From positions 45,818 to 109,817 of the forward strand of contig JAFURM010000019.1 in the NCBI GenBank assembly GCA_017471925.1: a DNA stretch of 64,000 nt, written 5' to 3'. The stretch comes from Bacteroides sp. GTDB taxonomy: Bacteria; Bacteroidota; Bacteroidia; Bacteroidales; Bacteroidaceae. The translations under genes and the position numbers were made by a program. The notes under the pieces are model-generated. The model was given only the letters and a program-made list of their open reading frames with translations, was not told the origin of the DNA and searched no databases. Positions 41,790-50,023 of the stretch are shown here, piece after piece; within the stretch, counting starts at the first letter, position 1, and each line of letters begins with the position of its first letter.

Positions 41790-42659
41790 ATGAGTGTGAG
41801 AATTCTGCTTTGCATGCTCCTGATGGTCGGCATCCTCTTCCCGGCAAGGGCAGAGGGGATTATGAACGAGCCGCAACCCCAAGACAGCATCCGCATGACC
41901 GACTCCACGGGACATGTCTACATGATTCCGTTGTCGGCCTTCGTGAAGAAGAAGCACAAGAAAGAGAAGAAGAAGAAGTTCGTACGCCCCCAGCGCATTG
42001 ACCGCGAAATCATGAAGACGGTCTTCATCCCCAAGGGACAGTGGCTGGCCGGCGGAACGGTCTCCTACTCGGAGCACAACGAAGACAACCTGAACTTCCT
42101 CGTTCTGAAAGACGTGGACGGCCTGGGCTATTCGTTCAACGTAAGCCCCTATGCCGGCTATTTCTTCCGCGACAACATGGCGGCCGGCCTGCGCTTGGCC
42201 TACAACCGCAAGCACCTTGACCTGAGCAACTTCGAGCTGAACCTGGGCGAGGACTTCAACATCAACCTGGAGAACCTCTACTATCTGGAGCACAAGTATG
42301 AAGCATCGGGCTTCCTGCGCACCTACATGCCTATAGGCAAGAGCAAAATCTTCGGTCTCTTCAACGAGGTGCGCCTGACGTATGGCTATGCCGAGGGGAA
42401 GAACTCCACGGGGTCGGGTACGGAGTATGACGGCACCTATGAACGCTCGCACAATCTGCAGATTGGCATTGCTCCCGGTCTGACGGCCTTTGTCACCAAC
42501 TGGTCGGCCGTAGAGGTCTCCGTGGGGGTCATGGGCTACAACTTCAAGTGGCAGGACCAGAAGACCAACCAGATAGAGCACGGCAAACGCAACACCTGCT
42601 CGGGCAACTTCAAGATTAATCTCTTTGCCATCAACATCGGAATGACATTCTTTCTGTAA
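41790..42659 (+). CDS. Outer-membrane beta-barrel protein
   Basis: A signal peptide (SVRILLCMLLMVGILFPARAEG) without lipobox precedes a basic stretch KKKHKKEKKKKFVRPQR (about 53-69). The rest (about 80-289) alternates hydrophobic and polar residues in strands ending in aromatic residues: WLAGGTVSYSEH, YSFNVSPYAGYFF, MAAGLRLAYNRKH, LFNEVRLTYGYAEG, HNLQIGIAPGLTAF, AVEVSVGVMGYNF, and the terminal INLFAINIGMTFFL, a typical last strand for BAM recognition. 289 residues, about 8-10 strands. It is the only barrel in the cluster and may anchor or export the lipoproteins. The lysine-rich segment at the periplasmic end is unusual. Confidence 0.78.
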   Translation: MSVRILLCMLLMVGILFPARAEGIMNEPQPQDSIRMTDSTGHVYMIPLSAFVKKKHKKEKKKKFVRPQRIDREIMKTVFIPKGQWLAGGTVSYSEHNEDNLNFLVLKDVDGLGYSFNVSPYAGYFFRDNMAAGLRLAYNRKHLDLSNFELNLGEDFNINLENLYYLEHKYEASGFLRTYMPIGKSKIFGLFNEVRLTYGYAEGKNSTGSGTEYDGTYERSHNLQIGIAPGLTAFVTNWSAVEVSVGVMGYNFKWQDQKTNQIEHGKRNTCSGNFKINLFAINIGMTFFL

Positions 42660-42679
42660 CGCTATAGGAATTTAGGAAT

Positions 42680-44350
42680 ATGAAGCATAAATGGTCATCA
42701 CCTATCTATACCTGTCTCATGTCGCTGCTGTTGCTCTTCCTGGGTAACGGCTGCATTGAGAACGATATTCCCTACCCCATCGTGGAGGGCAACATCCTCT
42801 CCATCGAGGTGGAGGGGCAGTGCGATGCCGACGGCAACAGCAGCACGCAGGCCACCATCAACAAGACGAGCCGCACGGTGAGTCTCTACATTGACGACAC
42901 GGCCAACCTCAGCAAGCTGCGCATCAAGAAGCTGACCGTGAGCAACAACGCCACCCTGCTGCCCGACTCCACCGTCTGCAACAACTACCAGAAGTTTCCC
43001 GACCACGGCTTTGAGTCTTTGGACGAGTTGATAACCTCGGCCGACACACGGGTGGACTTCTCCGAACCGGTCACCTTCACCCTGCAGACCTATCAGGACT
43101 ACCTGTGGACCATAGACGTGAAGCAGATTCTGAACCGCAGCATCATCCTGGAGAACCAGATTGGGCAGGCCATCATTGACGATGCCAGCCGCAACGTGGT
43201 TATCTACGTGGCCCAGGGACAACCCTTGAACAAAATCAAGGTGAGTTCCTTCAACCTGGGCGGCAGCAACGGAACGGTCGTGCCCGACCCTACTGCCGGC
43301 GAGACCTTCGACTTCTCCAAGCCGGTGACCTTCTTTGTCTCCATGGCCTACGAGGAGGTGAGCTACAAGTGGACCGTCTACGTCTATCACGCCGAGGGCA
43401 CTACAGCCACTACGGCCAGCAGCTTTCCCATGACGACACGCGCCAGCCTGTGGGGAGACATCCAGAGCGGAAAGACGCCGGTGGTGGAGTATAAGAAGGG
43501 AAGCGAATCGTCCTGGAGCACACTGGCCTCATCGGCCGTCAGCGTGAAGGGCACCGCCTACACGGCTACCATCGAGGGACTGACACCAGACACACGCTAT
43601 GACTATCGCATCAGTGTGGACGGAGTGCCCGGCACAGCCCAGCAGTTCACCACCGCACCGGCCACTCCCCTGACCGACGGCGACTTTGACAACTGGCATC
43701 AGAACGGCAAGCTGTGGAATCCCTGGAGCAGCGACGGTGAATCCTTCTGGGACACGGGCAACCGTGGTGCCACCACCATCAGCGACAGCAACTCGGTGCC
43801 CACCGACGAGACCTGTAACGGAAGCGGCAAGGCGGCCTTGCTGGAATCCAAGTATCTGGTGCTGAAGTTCGCGGCAGGCAACATCTTCACAGGCAAGTAC
43901 CTGAAGACCACCGGAACCAATGGCGTGCTGAGTTTCGGCCAGCCGTTCAGCGCCTTTCCCTCCAAACTGCGCGTCAACTACAAGTGTGACGTGAAAGACA
44001 TCAACCGCTGCGGCGACGAGGAGTATGAATACCTGAAGGGACGTCCCGACTCCTGTCACATCTACATTGCCCTGACCGACTGGGACGAGCCACGCGAGAT
44101 ACGCACCCGCCCCAGCGAACGCCAGCTCTTCGACTACAGCGACCCGGCCATCATTGCCTTCGGCCAGTTGATCAAGGGCGAGAGCGTGCCCAACTGGACA
44201 CAGCACGACATTGTCCTGGAGTATCGCCGCAAGAACAGTACGCCCAAGTATATCGTAGTGGTGGCCAGCGCCAGCAAGTATGGCGACTTCTTTGCCGGCG
44301 GCGAGGGCACCAAGCTGTGGATAGATAACTTTGAATTGATTTACGAGTAA
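42680..44350 (+). CDS. PCMD-domain lipoprotein
   Basis: Lipobox GNGC (C25). Residues about 35-235 contain two short beta modules, each beginning with an IL-x-IE-VEG or IL-ENQIGQAIIDDASR strand and ending in a W-x-V-DVK or W-TVYVYH strand (VTFTLQTYQDYLWTIDVK; VTFFVSMAYEEVSYKWTVYVYH). These resemble DUF5018-type modules, though I am not sure. A fibronectin-like stretch (IEGLTPDTRYDYRISVDGVPG) leads into the PCMD domain from about 330: LTDGDFDNWH, ESFWDTGNRGATT, ALLESKYLV, LSFGQPFSAFPSKLRVNYK, and the ending ASKYGDFFAGGEGTKLWIDNFELIYE. 556 residues. It parallels the C-terminus of the DUF4493-PCMD protein two genes upstream. Confidence 0.76.
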   Translation: MKHKWSSPIYTCLMSLLLLFLGNGCIENDIPYPIVEGNILSIEVEGQCDADGNSSTQATINKTSRTVSLYIDDTANLSKLRIKKLTVSNNATLLPDSTVCNNYQKFPDHGFESLDELITSADTRVDFSEPVTFTLQTYQDYLWTIDVKQILNRSIILENQIGQAIIDDASRNVVIYVAQGQPLNKIKVSSFNLGGSNGTVVPDPTAGETFDFSKPVTFFVSMAYEEVSYKWTVYVYHAEGTTATTASSFPMTTRASLWGDIQSGKTPVVEYKKGSESSWSTLASSAVSVKGTAYTATIEGLTPDTRYDYRISVDGVPGTAQQFTTAPATPLTDGDFDNWHQNGKLWNPWSSDGESFWDTGNRGATTISDSNSVPTDETCNGSGKAALLESKYLVLKFAAGNIFTGKYLKTTGTNGVLSFGQPFSAFPSKLRVNYKCDVKDINRCGDEEYEYLKGRPDSCHIYIALTDWDEPREIRTRPSERQLFDYSDPAIIAFGQLIKGESVPNWTQHDIVLEYRRKNSTPKYIVVVASASKYGDFFAGGEGTKLWIDNFELIYE

Positions 44351-44366
44351 AAGACGAATAGTGCTG

Positions 44367-46661
44367 ATGAGATTATCTCAAGCGACATACATAGGCATGT
44401 TGGTGTTCCTGATGCTGCTGGTGCAGGCCTGCCGGGAAGAAGAGCATCCGATACCCGCGATGAGCGGTTTCCTGCTCACCTTGGAGGAGGATGCCGCCAC
44501 GGTGGAGACCCGCTCCGCCCCGTCGGAGCTTTACGTCCCCGTGGCCAAGAACTTCACGGTGCGCATCGTGAAGAGCAGCACGGGCAGCGTGGCCTACGAC
44601 CGTGCCTATACCAACCAGCCCATACCGCTCTCGGCCGGCGACTACACGCTGACGGCCTCCTATGGCACGGATGTCGCCATAGGACTGGATGCTCCTTATT
44701 ATGAGGGCAGCACCTCTGCCACGGTGGAGAAAGACCAGGTGACTCCCGTCACCATCCGTTGCGGTGTGGCCAACGCACTGATTTCCGTGAAATACGTGGA
44801 TGCCGACACCAAGCAGGAGAGCCTTGAACGTTTCGACCGCTTCTTCTCCTCCTACGACGTGCGGGTGCAGGTGGGCAACAACTCCCTGCTCCTGCCCCAC
44901 GACACGGAGCAGAGCGTCTACTTCCCTGCCGGCTCCATTCCCTCCCTGCAGTTCAAGGGCACCCTGAAGGACCATGCCGACCGTGCCGTAAGCTACAGTT
45001 TCCCCACCGAACAGATTCCGACCTTCGAAGCGGGCACTCATGCCATCTTCTACCTGAGCGTCGCTCCCTTGGAAGAGGGCGTAGGGCTATATATAGAAAA
45101 GGTGGAGGTGAAGCAAGAACGCATCTCGGAAACGGTGCCGATGGAGTGGTTGCCGAAACCCAAGATAACAGGCTTTGCCAATGGAGCAACCTCGCTGGAA
45201 TATGTGGAAACCAACGATGCCATAGCCGCCAACATCGGCTACACCACCTCCCTGCCTATGCAGGACATGGAGTTCACGATAGACATTGCGGGCGATTCAC
45301 AATCCCAATATGCCACCATAGACGGCCATACGTTCACCTTGTCGGCCCTGACCGAGGAAGAGCGTACCGCCCTGAACAATGCCGGTATCATCCTGCCCAC
45401 CATAGACGGCGTAAGCACCACGGGCAATATTGACCTCACAGCCCTGACCGCCAACCTGCAAACCACTGCAGGAGCCGATGCCGTCAGCACCATCAAGGTG
45501 CGGGTGAAAGCCAACAACCGCTGGAGTACGGAACAAGGCGCAGAGACGGTCTATTCCATCAAGACGGTGAAGCCGGAGTTTACAATAGATGCTTTGGAAG
45601 GTAACATGTGGTCAAAGGAATTTACGATAGAAGAAATAACCGTTAACAAAGGGAATACAGATATACTCAAAAAGGCTGTACGGTATCAATATAGTACAGA
45701 CAATGGAGCGACATGGACTCTTTGTAGTGATACAAGAACACATAAATTCAGTACTCATCCTTCACAAAAAGAATACATAGTACGAGCATTTCTTAGAAAT
45801 GGAATTGTTTCCAATACAAAGAGGGTTACGTTGGAAACACCAACACAGATGCCAAATTCTGATTTAAACTCTTGGCACTATACAGAAAAGAAGTCTAACA
45901 ATGACGGAAATGAAGGTTCTATATTCAATTCCAAATATACTTATATACCCACATTTTATCCTTGGGCTTCAAATGGAAGTTCTTTTTGGAATACCAATAA
46001 TGCTTACACAACCCGTTACAACGATAGGTCTTTCGGAAGGGCATACAACTGTTTTCCTGCGGTTTCATATATTTATGAATCAGCCAATGATTTCGCTGCA
46101 GAAATAAGGAATACTGCATCGGGATCAGGAAATACCAGCGCAGGTTCAGGTAGTATCGTATACGACAAGAACAAAAAAGCTGGAATCTTATTTACTGGCA
46201 GTTTTGAATGTGATGAAACAAGTACAATAAATGCCGCAACTTCATTTGACTATACCATTACTCCCGGGCGTGAATGGGACGTACGACCTACAGAGTTACA
46301 ATTTCAATATAAATACAATACGCTTAGTGGAACAACTGACACCTTTTTAGTTGAATTTCAATTATGGAATGATTCACAAGGAAATGAAGTTATTGCTGAG
46401 GGTTCATTAGAAAGTTCGCAAGTTACAAGTAACTATACCACTGCATCTGTTGTTTTAAATTACAATGAGAACTACTTAATGACCAAATGTAAATATATCT
46501 ATGTATGTTTTCACTCCACAAAAACAGAAGGAGAAAATATGGTGTACGCAAGAGGAAAAGATTGCGTTTTATATAAAGGAAGTTCTGCCATAACATATAA
46601 AGACGTATCCATGGGCAGTGTACTCACCATCGATGACATATCCTTAGTATATGACAAATAA
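44367..46661 (+). CDS. DUF4493-like lipoprotein with long PCMD-like C-terminal region
   Basis: Start placed at the ATG at 44367 (MRLSQATYIGMLVFLMLLVQAC, lipobox C22, then REEEH); a GTG six bases earlier is also possible. Residues about 30-260 are DUF4493-like (GFLLTLEEDAATVETRSAP, IPLSAGDYTLTASYGTDV, YYEGSTSATVEKDQVTPV). About 268-405 form an Ig-like repeat (ITGFANGATSLEYVETND to VYSIKTVKP). From about 500 comes a PCMD-like region: MPNSDLNSWHY, YPWASNGSSFWNTNNAYTT, YESANDFAAEI, TELQFQYKYN and LTIDDISLVYDK. All coding DNA after about 45570 is strikingly AT-rich compared with the first half. At 764 residues it is the largest protein of the cluster. Confidence 0.75.
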   Translation: MRLSQATYIGMLVFLMLLVQACREEEHPIPAMSGFLLTLEEDAATVETRSAPSELYVPVAKNFTVRIVKSSTGSVAYDRAYTNQPIPLSAGDYTLTASYGTDVAIGLDAPYYEGSTSATVEKDQVTPVTIRCGVANALISVKYVDADTKQESLERFDRFFSSYDVRVQVGNNSLLLPHDTEQSVYFPAGSIPSLQFKGTLKDHADRAVSYSFPTEQIPTFEAGTHAIFYLSVAPLEEGVGLYIEKVEVKQERISETVPMEWLPKPKITGFANGATSLEYVETNDAIAANIGYTTSLPMQDMEFTIDIAGDSQSQYATIDGHTFTLSALTEEERTALNNAGIILPTIDGVSTTGNIDLTALTANLQTTAGADAVSTIKVRVKANNRWSTEQGAETVYSIKTVKPEFTIDALEGNMWSKEFTIEEITVNKGNTDILKKAVRYQYSTDNGATWTLCSDTRTHKFSTHPSQKEYIVRAFLRNGIVSNTKRVTLETPTQMPNSDLNSWHYTEKKSNNDGNEGSIFNSKYTYIPTFYPWASNGSSFWNTNNAYTTRYNDRSFGRAYNCFPAVSYIYESANDFAAEIRNTASGSGNTSAGSGSIVYDKNKKAGILFTGSFECDETSTINAATSFDYTITPGREWDVRPTELQFQYKYNTLSGTTDTFLVEFQLWNDSQGNEVIAEGSLESSQVTSNYTTASVVLNYNENYLMTKCKYIYVCFHSTKTEGENMVYARGKDCVLYKGSSAITYKDVSMGSVLTIDDISLVYDK

Positions 46662-46673
46662 GAAGAGACCGCA

Positions 46674-47381
46674 ATGAAAAGACTGATATACCACATATTC
46701 CCCCTACTCCTCCTGCTCGTTGCCTGCCAGGATGCGGATGAGACTCCCCTTGCAGCAGCGGGGCAGGGCTATCTGAGCCTTGGCGGCGTGGAGCTGCAGG
46801 AGGGAGAGAGGATGCAGGTGGGGCAGACACGTGCCGTGCCCGATGACTTGAACATAGACATCGTTTCGGCCGAGAGCGGAGAGACTGTGGTGAGCCTTGC
46901 AGCCGGTGCGGCCGAAATCCAGCAGAAGATTGCCCTGACACCCGGAGGCTACACCCTGAAGAGCTACACCGACAGTTATCGGGAAGAAGCCACCTGGAGC
47001 GACAGCGAGAAGGGAACGGCCGTCTACTATGCCGAGACAGCCTTCAGCATAGAGGACGACCGGGTGACCTACCTGGATGTCACTGTTCCCATGCTGAACT
47101 ATGGCGTAAGCTTCACCCTCCCGACAGGCTTCGACACCTACTTCACCTCCTACTCCTTCACCGTGACCGCCGGCAGCCGTAGCGTGACACTCACCGTTAG
47201 CGACAGCGATACGGCCTACTTCAACGCTGCACAAACCTCCTTCAGTTACCTGTTCACCGCTACCAACAAGGACGGTGAGTCGTTCAACCTCAGCGGCACC
47301 TACGACAACGCTCTCCCCGGCATGCGCTATGCCGTCACCTACTCCATCGCCACACGCTCCCTGCAACTGCTCAGTGAGTGA
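46674..47381 (+). CDS. Small DUF4493-like lipoprotein, last gene of the cluster
   Basis: Lipobox LVAC (C18) followed by QDADETP. A single DUF4493-like domain: GYLSLGGVELQEGERMQVGQTRA, IALTPGGYTLKSYTDSYRE, AVYYAETAFSIEDDRVTYLDVTVPM, then NYGVSFTLPTGFDTYFTSYSFTVTAG. 235 residues, the size of the first protein in the cluster, so the operon begins and ends with one-domain versions. DNA composition is GC-rich, unlike the preceding 1.1 kb. It begins 12 bases after the previous stop. Function unknown. Confidence 0.75.
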   Translation: MKRLIYHIFPLLLLLVACQDADETPLAAAGQGYLSLGGVELQEGERMQVGQTRAVPDDLNIDIVSAESGETVVSLAAGAAEIQQKIALTPGGYTLKSYTDSYREEATWSDSEKGTAVYYAETAFSIEDDRVTYLDVTVPMLNYGVSFTLPTGFDTYFTSYSFTVTAGSRSVTLTVSDSDTAYFNAAQTSFSYLFTATNKDGESFNLSGTYDNALPGMRYAVTYSIATRSLQLLSE

Positions 47382-47482
47382 GCTTTCTCACGCAAGTTTC
47401 AGGAGCCGACAACATGCTTTCGGAACTAAAGTAACGCAGACGGGAAGAGGGAAATTCTCCGAATTTTACAGCCCTTTCGTCC

Positions 47483-47636
47483 ATACATGTGTCGTCCGTC
47501 GTCCATACACGTGCGGTCCACCGTCCATACATGTGTGGTCCACTGTCCATACACGTGTGGTCCATCGCCCTATACACGTGTGGTCCATCGCCCTATACAC
47601 GCATGGTTCATCGCCCTATACACGCGTGCTCCATTA
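47483..47636. repeat. Minisatellite, seven units of 22-23 bp
   Basis: Units contain ATACAYGTGTGGTCCA or variants. The ATACA core begins at 47483, 47505, 47527, 47549, 47572, 47595 and 47618, so the first three steps are 22 bases and the last three 23 bases. The palindromic centre ACACGTGT makes each unit able to fold. There are no spacers. Confidence 0.9.
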
Positions 47637-47666
47637 ACCTTAGCTTGTCAGGATATGGCAAATTGA

Positions 47667-47924
47667 TATGAACAGCAGAAGTACCACTTTTCTCTACTTG
47701 CCAAAGAGTGTGGTATTGAGATGCCGGAGACACGACTCTTCGAAGATAAGTATTTTGGCGTGGAGCGATTTGATCGTACACCAAGCGGCAAACTACATGT
47801 GGCGAGCATTGCCGGACTTATAGGTGCTGATTATCGTATGCCAAGTATGGACTATTCGCATATCTTTCAGGTATGTGCAGTGCTTACCCATAGTGTTGCT
47901 GAACTATGGAATTCCCTAATTTGA
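47667..47924 (+). pseudogene. hipA-like toxin kinase fragment
   Basis: A frame open after a stop at 47664-47666 encodes SLLAKECGIEMPETRLFED, then YFGVERFDRTPSGKLHVAS, and DYRMPSMDYSHIFQV, matching the central part of HipA C-terminal domains (L-A-x-x-x-GI-x-x-P-x-x-R, V-x-RFDR, H-x-AS-x-x-GL). Only about 80 of the usual 300-400 residues remain, with neither the ATP-binding start nor the catalytic HRD-like end. No hipB-like antitoxin gene is near. An ATG at 47721 lies within the fragment, but a product from it would lack the fold. Clearly a remnant. Confidence 0.7.
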
Positions 47925-47945
47925 GGCATAAAAAGTTTGATTATC

Positions 47946-48026
47946 CCTCAGAAAGGTGTATTTTTGCCGATACATAAAACCTCAGAAAGGTGTATTTTTA
48001 CTATAACACGAAACCTCAGAAAGGTG
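47946..48026. repeat. 34-bp direct repeat, three copies
   Basis: CCTCAGAAAGGTG starts at 47946, 47980 and 48014; the first two copies continue with TATTTTT and about 14 variable bases, the third stops after the core. Exact spacing of 34 both times. Confidence 0.85.
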
Positions 48027-48106
48027 AAAAAGCATACTTGGATTGCTTGCGTTTCTCTCCCCTCTCTTGCCTCAACCGGATTATTTTCATAAAGCCGGCT
48101 AAAAAT

Positions 48107-48142
48107 AAAAGAGAGCCTTCCTCACGAGGAAAGCTCTCTTTT
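48107..48142. terminator. Two-way terminator downstream of the GGGtGRT operon
   Basis: AAAAGAGAGC-x-TTCCT-CACG-AGGAA-x-GCTCTCTTTT, a 15-pair stem with one mismatch, flanked by T-rich sequence on the minus strand. 24 bases after the stop of the GGGtGRT gene. Confidence 0.8.
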
Positions 48143-48165
48143 AAGATATTGCAATAAGTCTGAAA

Positions 48166-49176
48166 TTACTTATTCAAAGCAGTAGCCACGTCAACGGCAC
48201 AAGCCACTGTACATCCTACCATCGGGTTGTTACCGATACCAAGGAAGCCCATCATTTCTACGTGAGCGGGAACTGATGAAGAACCAGCGAACTGAGCGTC
48301 TGAGTGCATACGGCCCATTGTGTCGGTCATGCCATAAGAAGCGGGACCGGCCGCCATGTTGTCCGGGTGAAGTGTACGGCCTGTACCACCACCGGAAGCT
48401 ACTGAGAAGTAGGGCTTGCCTGCGAGCACGCGTTCCTTCTTGTAAGTACCTGCAACAGGGTGCTGGAAGCGAGTGGGGTTGGTAGAGTTACCCGTGATGG
48501 ATACGTCTACTCCTTCCTTCCACATGATGGCAACGCCTTCGCGAACATCATCGGCACCATAGCAGTTCACCTTGGCACGGGGACCGTCGGAGTAAGCGAT
48601 GCGCTTCACTTCCTTCAGTTCACCGGTGAAGTAGTCGAACTGTGTCTGTACATAGGTGAAACCGTTGATACGGGAGATAATCTGTGCGGCATCCTTGCCG
48701 AGACCGTTCAGGATAACGCGCAGAGGCTCCTGACGTACCTTGTCAGCCTTAGCGGCAATCTTGATGGCACCTTCGGCAGCAGCGAAAGACTCGTGACCGG
48801 CGAGGAAGGCAAAGCACTTGGTCTCTTCGCGCAGCAACATGGCGGCGAGGTTACCGTGGCCCAAACCAACCTTACGGTCATCGGCTACAGAACCGGGGAT
48901 GCAGAACGCCTGCAGACCGATACCGATGGCTTCGGCAGCCTCGGCAGCTGTCTTCACACCCTTCTTCAGAGCGATGGCGCAACCTACAACATAGGCCCAC
49001 TTGGCGTTCTCGAAGCAGATGGGCTGAGTCTCTTCACAGGCCAGATAAGGATCGAGACCATATTCTTCGCAGATAGCATTGGCTTCTTCGATGTCTTTGA
49101 TGCCGTTTTCATTCAATGCAGCGAGAATCTGCTTGATACGACGGTCTTGGCTTTCAAATTTCACTTCTCTAATCAT
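48166..49176 (-). CDS. GGGtGRT protein
   Basis: Conserved protein of anaerobes named after its signature, here SGGGTGRTLHPDNM. Other strongly conserved-looking segments: LGHGNLAAMLLREETKCFAFLAGHESFAAAEGA, NCYGADDVREGVAIMWKEGVDVSITGNSTNPTRF (read as separate motifs), FAGSSSVPAHVEMMGFLGIGNNPMVGCTVA. 336 residues and cytoplasmic. It lies 18 bases after an IscU/NifU-like scaffold gene; this pairing is a known gene neighbourhood and suggests iron-sulfur or metal-cofactor handling, but the biochemical function is not established. Confidence 0.9.
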   Translation of the reverse strand: MIREVKFESQDRRIKQILAALNENGIKDIEEANAICEEYGLDPYLACEETQPICFENAKWAYVVGCAIALKKGVKTAAEAAEAIGIGLQAFCIPGSVADDRKVGLGHGNLAAMLLREETKCFAFLAGHESFAAAEGAIKIAAKADKVRQEPLRVILNGLGKDAAQIISRINGFTYVQTQFDYFTGELKEVKRIAYSDGPRAKVNCYGADDVREGVAIMWKEGVDVSITGNSTNPTRFQHPVAGTYKKERVLAGKPYFSVASGGGTGRTLHPDNMAAGPASYGMTDTMGRMHSDAQFAGSSSVPAHVEMMGFLGIGNNPMVGCTVACAVDVATALNK

Positions 49177-49194
49177 AATAGTCTTCCTCCTTAT

Positions 49195-49896
49195 TTATTC
49201 GTGACGTGGGTCAATGTGTTTAACTGCACCTTGCTCGGCAGTGAAGCGGCCGTAAGTACCGGTCACCTTCTTCAATGCTTCGTTAGCATCGGTACCCTTC
49301 TTAATCTCATCCATGAACTTGCCGAGGTGAACAAATTCGTAACCGCAAACCTGGTCGTCCTTGTCCAGGGCAATGGTCTTGATATAGCCTTCGGCCATCT
49401 CTAAATAGCGGGGACCCTTGGCGAGCGTGCCATAGAGCGTACCTACCTGGCTGCGCAAGCCCTTGCCGAGGTCTTCCAGACCGGCACCAATCATCAAGCC
49501 GCCTTCTGAGAAAGCTGACTGGGTGCGGCCATAAACGATTTGCAGGAACAGTTCGCGCATAGCCGTGTTGATGGCATCGCAAACGAGGTCGGTGTTCAGA
49601 GCCTCCAGAATAGTCTTGCCCGGCAGAATCTCAGAAGCCATGGCAGCAGAGTGTGTCATGCCTGAGCAACCGATAGTCTCCACCAAAGCTTCCTGAATAA
49701 CGCCTTCCTTAACGTTGAGGGTCAATTTACAAGCGCCCTGCTGGGGAGCACACCAACCGATACCGTGTGTCAGACCGGAGATGTCTACAATTTCTTTGGC
49801 TTTTACCCACTTGCCTTCTTCGGGTATGGGAGCCGGGCCGTGATTAGGACCCTTCTTTACAACACACATGTGTTCCACTTCGTGTGAATAAGTCAT
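49195..49896 (-). CDS. Iron-sulfur cluster scaffold-like protein (IscU/NifU type)
   Basis: IscU-fold protein of 233 residues, longer than IscU (about 128). Cysteines in scaffold-like context are GIGWCAPQQGACKLTLNV and VETIGCSGMTHSAAMASEILPGKTILEAL; a further pair lies in DLVCDAINTAMRE and QVCGYEFV. Start MTYSHEVEHMC. It is the first gene of a two-gene operon with the GGGtGRT protein. The promoter's -7 box is enclosed by a 10-bp inverted repeat, so the operon is probably repressed by a dedicated regulator. Partner proteins (IscS-like desulfurase) are not near. Confidence 0.87.
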   Translation of the reverse strand: MTYSHEVEHMCVVKKGPNHGPAPIPEEGKWVKAKEIVDISGLTHGIGWCAPQQGACKLTLNVKEGVIQEALVETIGCSGMTHSAAMASEILPGKTILEALNTDLVCDAINTAMRELFLQIVYGRTQSAFSEGGLMIGAGLEDLGKGLRSQVGTLYGTLAKGPRYLEMAEGYIKTIALDKDDQVCGYEFVHLGKFMDEIKKGTDANEALKKVTGTYGRFTAEQGAVKHIDPRHE

Positions 49897-49944
49897 AATT
49901 AGCTCTTTTTTTAAGTGATATAATTAAAAAACGTTGTTCTTCGT

Positions 49945-49974
49945 AGAAAACGGTGACAAAGTTAACCGTTTTCT
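49945..49974 (-). promoter_or_regulatory. Promoter of the scaffold/GGGtGRT operon inside a 10-bp inverted repeat
   Basis: Minus-strand TAACTTTG (49957-49964) lies exactly between AGAAAACGGT (49945-49954) and ACCGTTTTCT (49965-49974). A dimeric repressor on these arms would cover the -7 box. Confidence 0.75.
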
Positions 49975-50023
49975 CGCTTACTGCCAACCCTCTGATTTGA
50001 CTTTTTTATTAAAAATAAGAAAT

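Larger units (their letters stand above)
47382..48165. other. Gene-poor region with repeats and a broken gene
   Basis: No intact gene. It contains a 22/23-bp minisatellite (47483-47636), a hipA fragment (47667-47924), a 34-bp repeat in three copies (47946-48026) and a two-way terminator (48107-48142). Confidence 0.7.

Noticed and set aside
41766-42581. A 271-codon minus-strand frame opposite the barrel gene
   Set aside because: The plus-strand product has a signal peptide and beta-strand periodicity; the minus frame is compositionally a shadow.
36178-47381. Polysaccharide utilisation locus
   Set aside because: No SusC/SusD pair, no glycoside hydrolase or lyase and no HTCS or SusR-type regulator; the PCMD name alone does not prove carbohydrate use.
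47483-47636. CRISPR array
   Set aside because: The 22-23 base units abut without spacers and no cas gene is present; it is a minisatellite.
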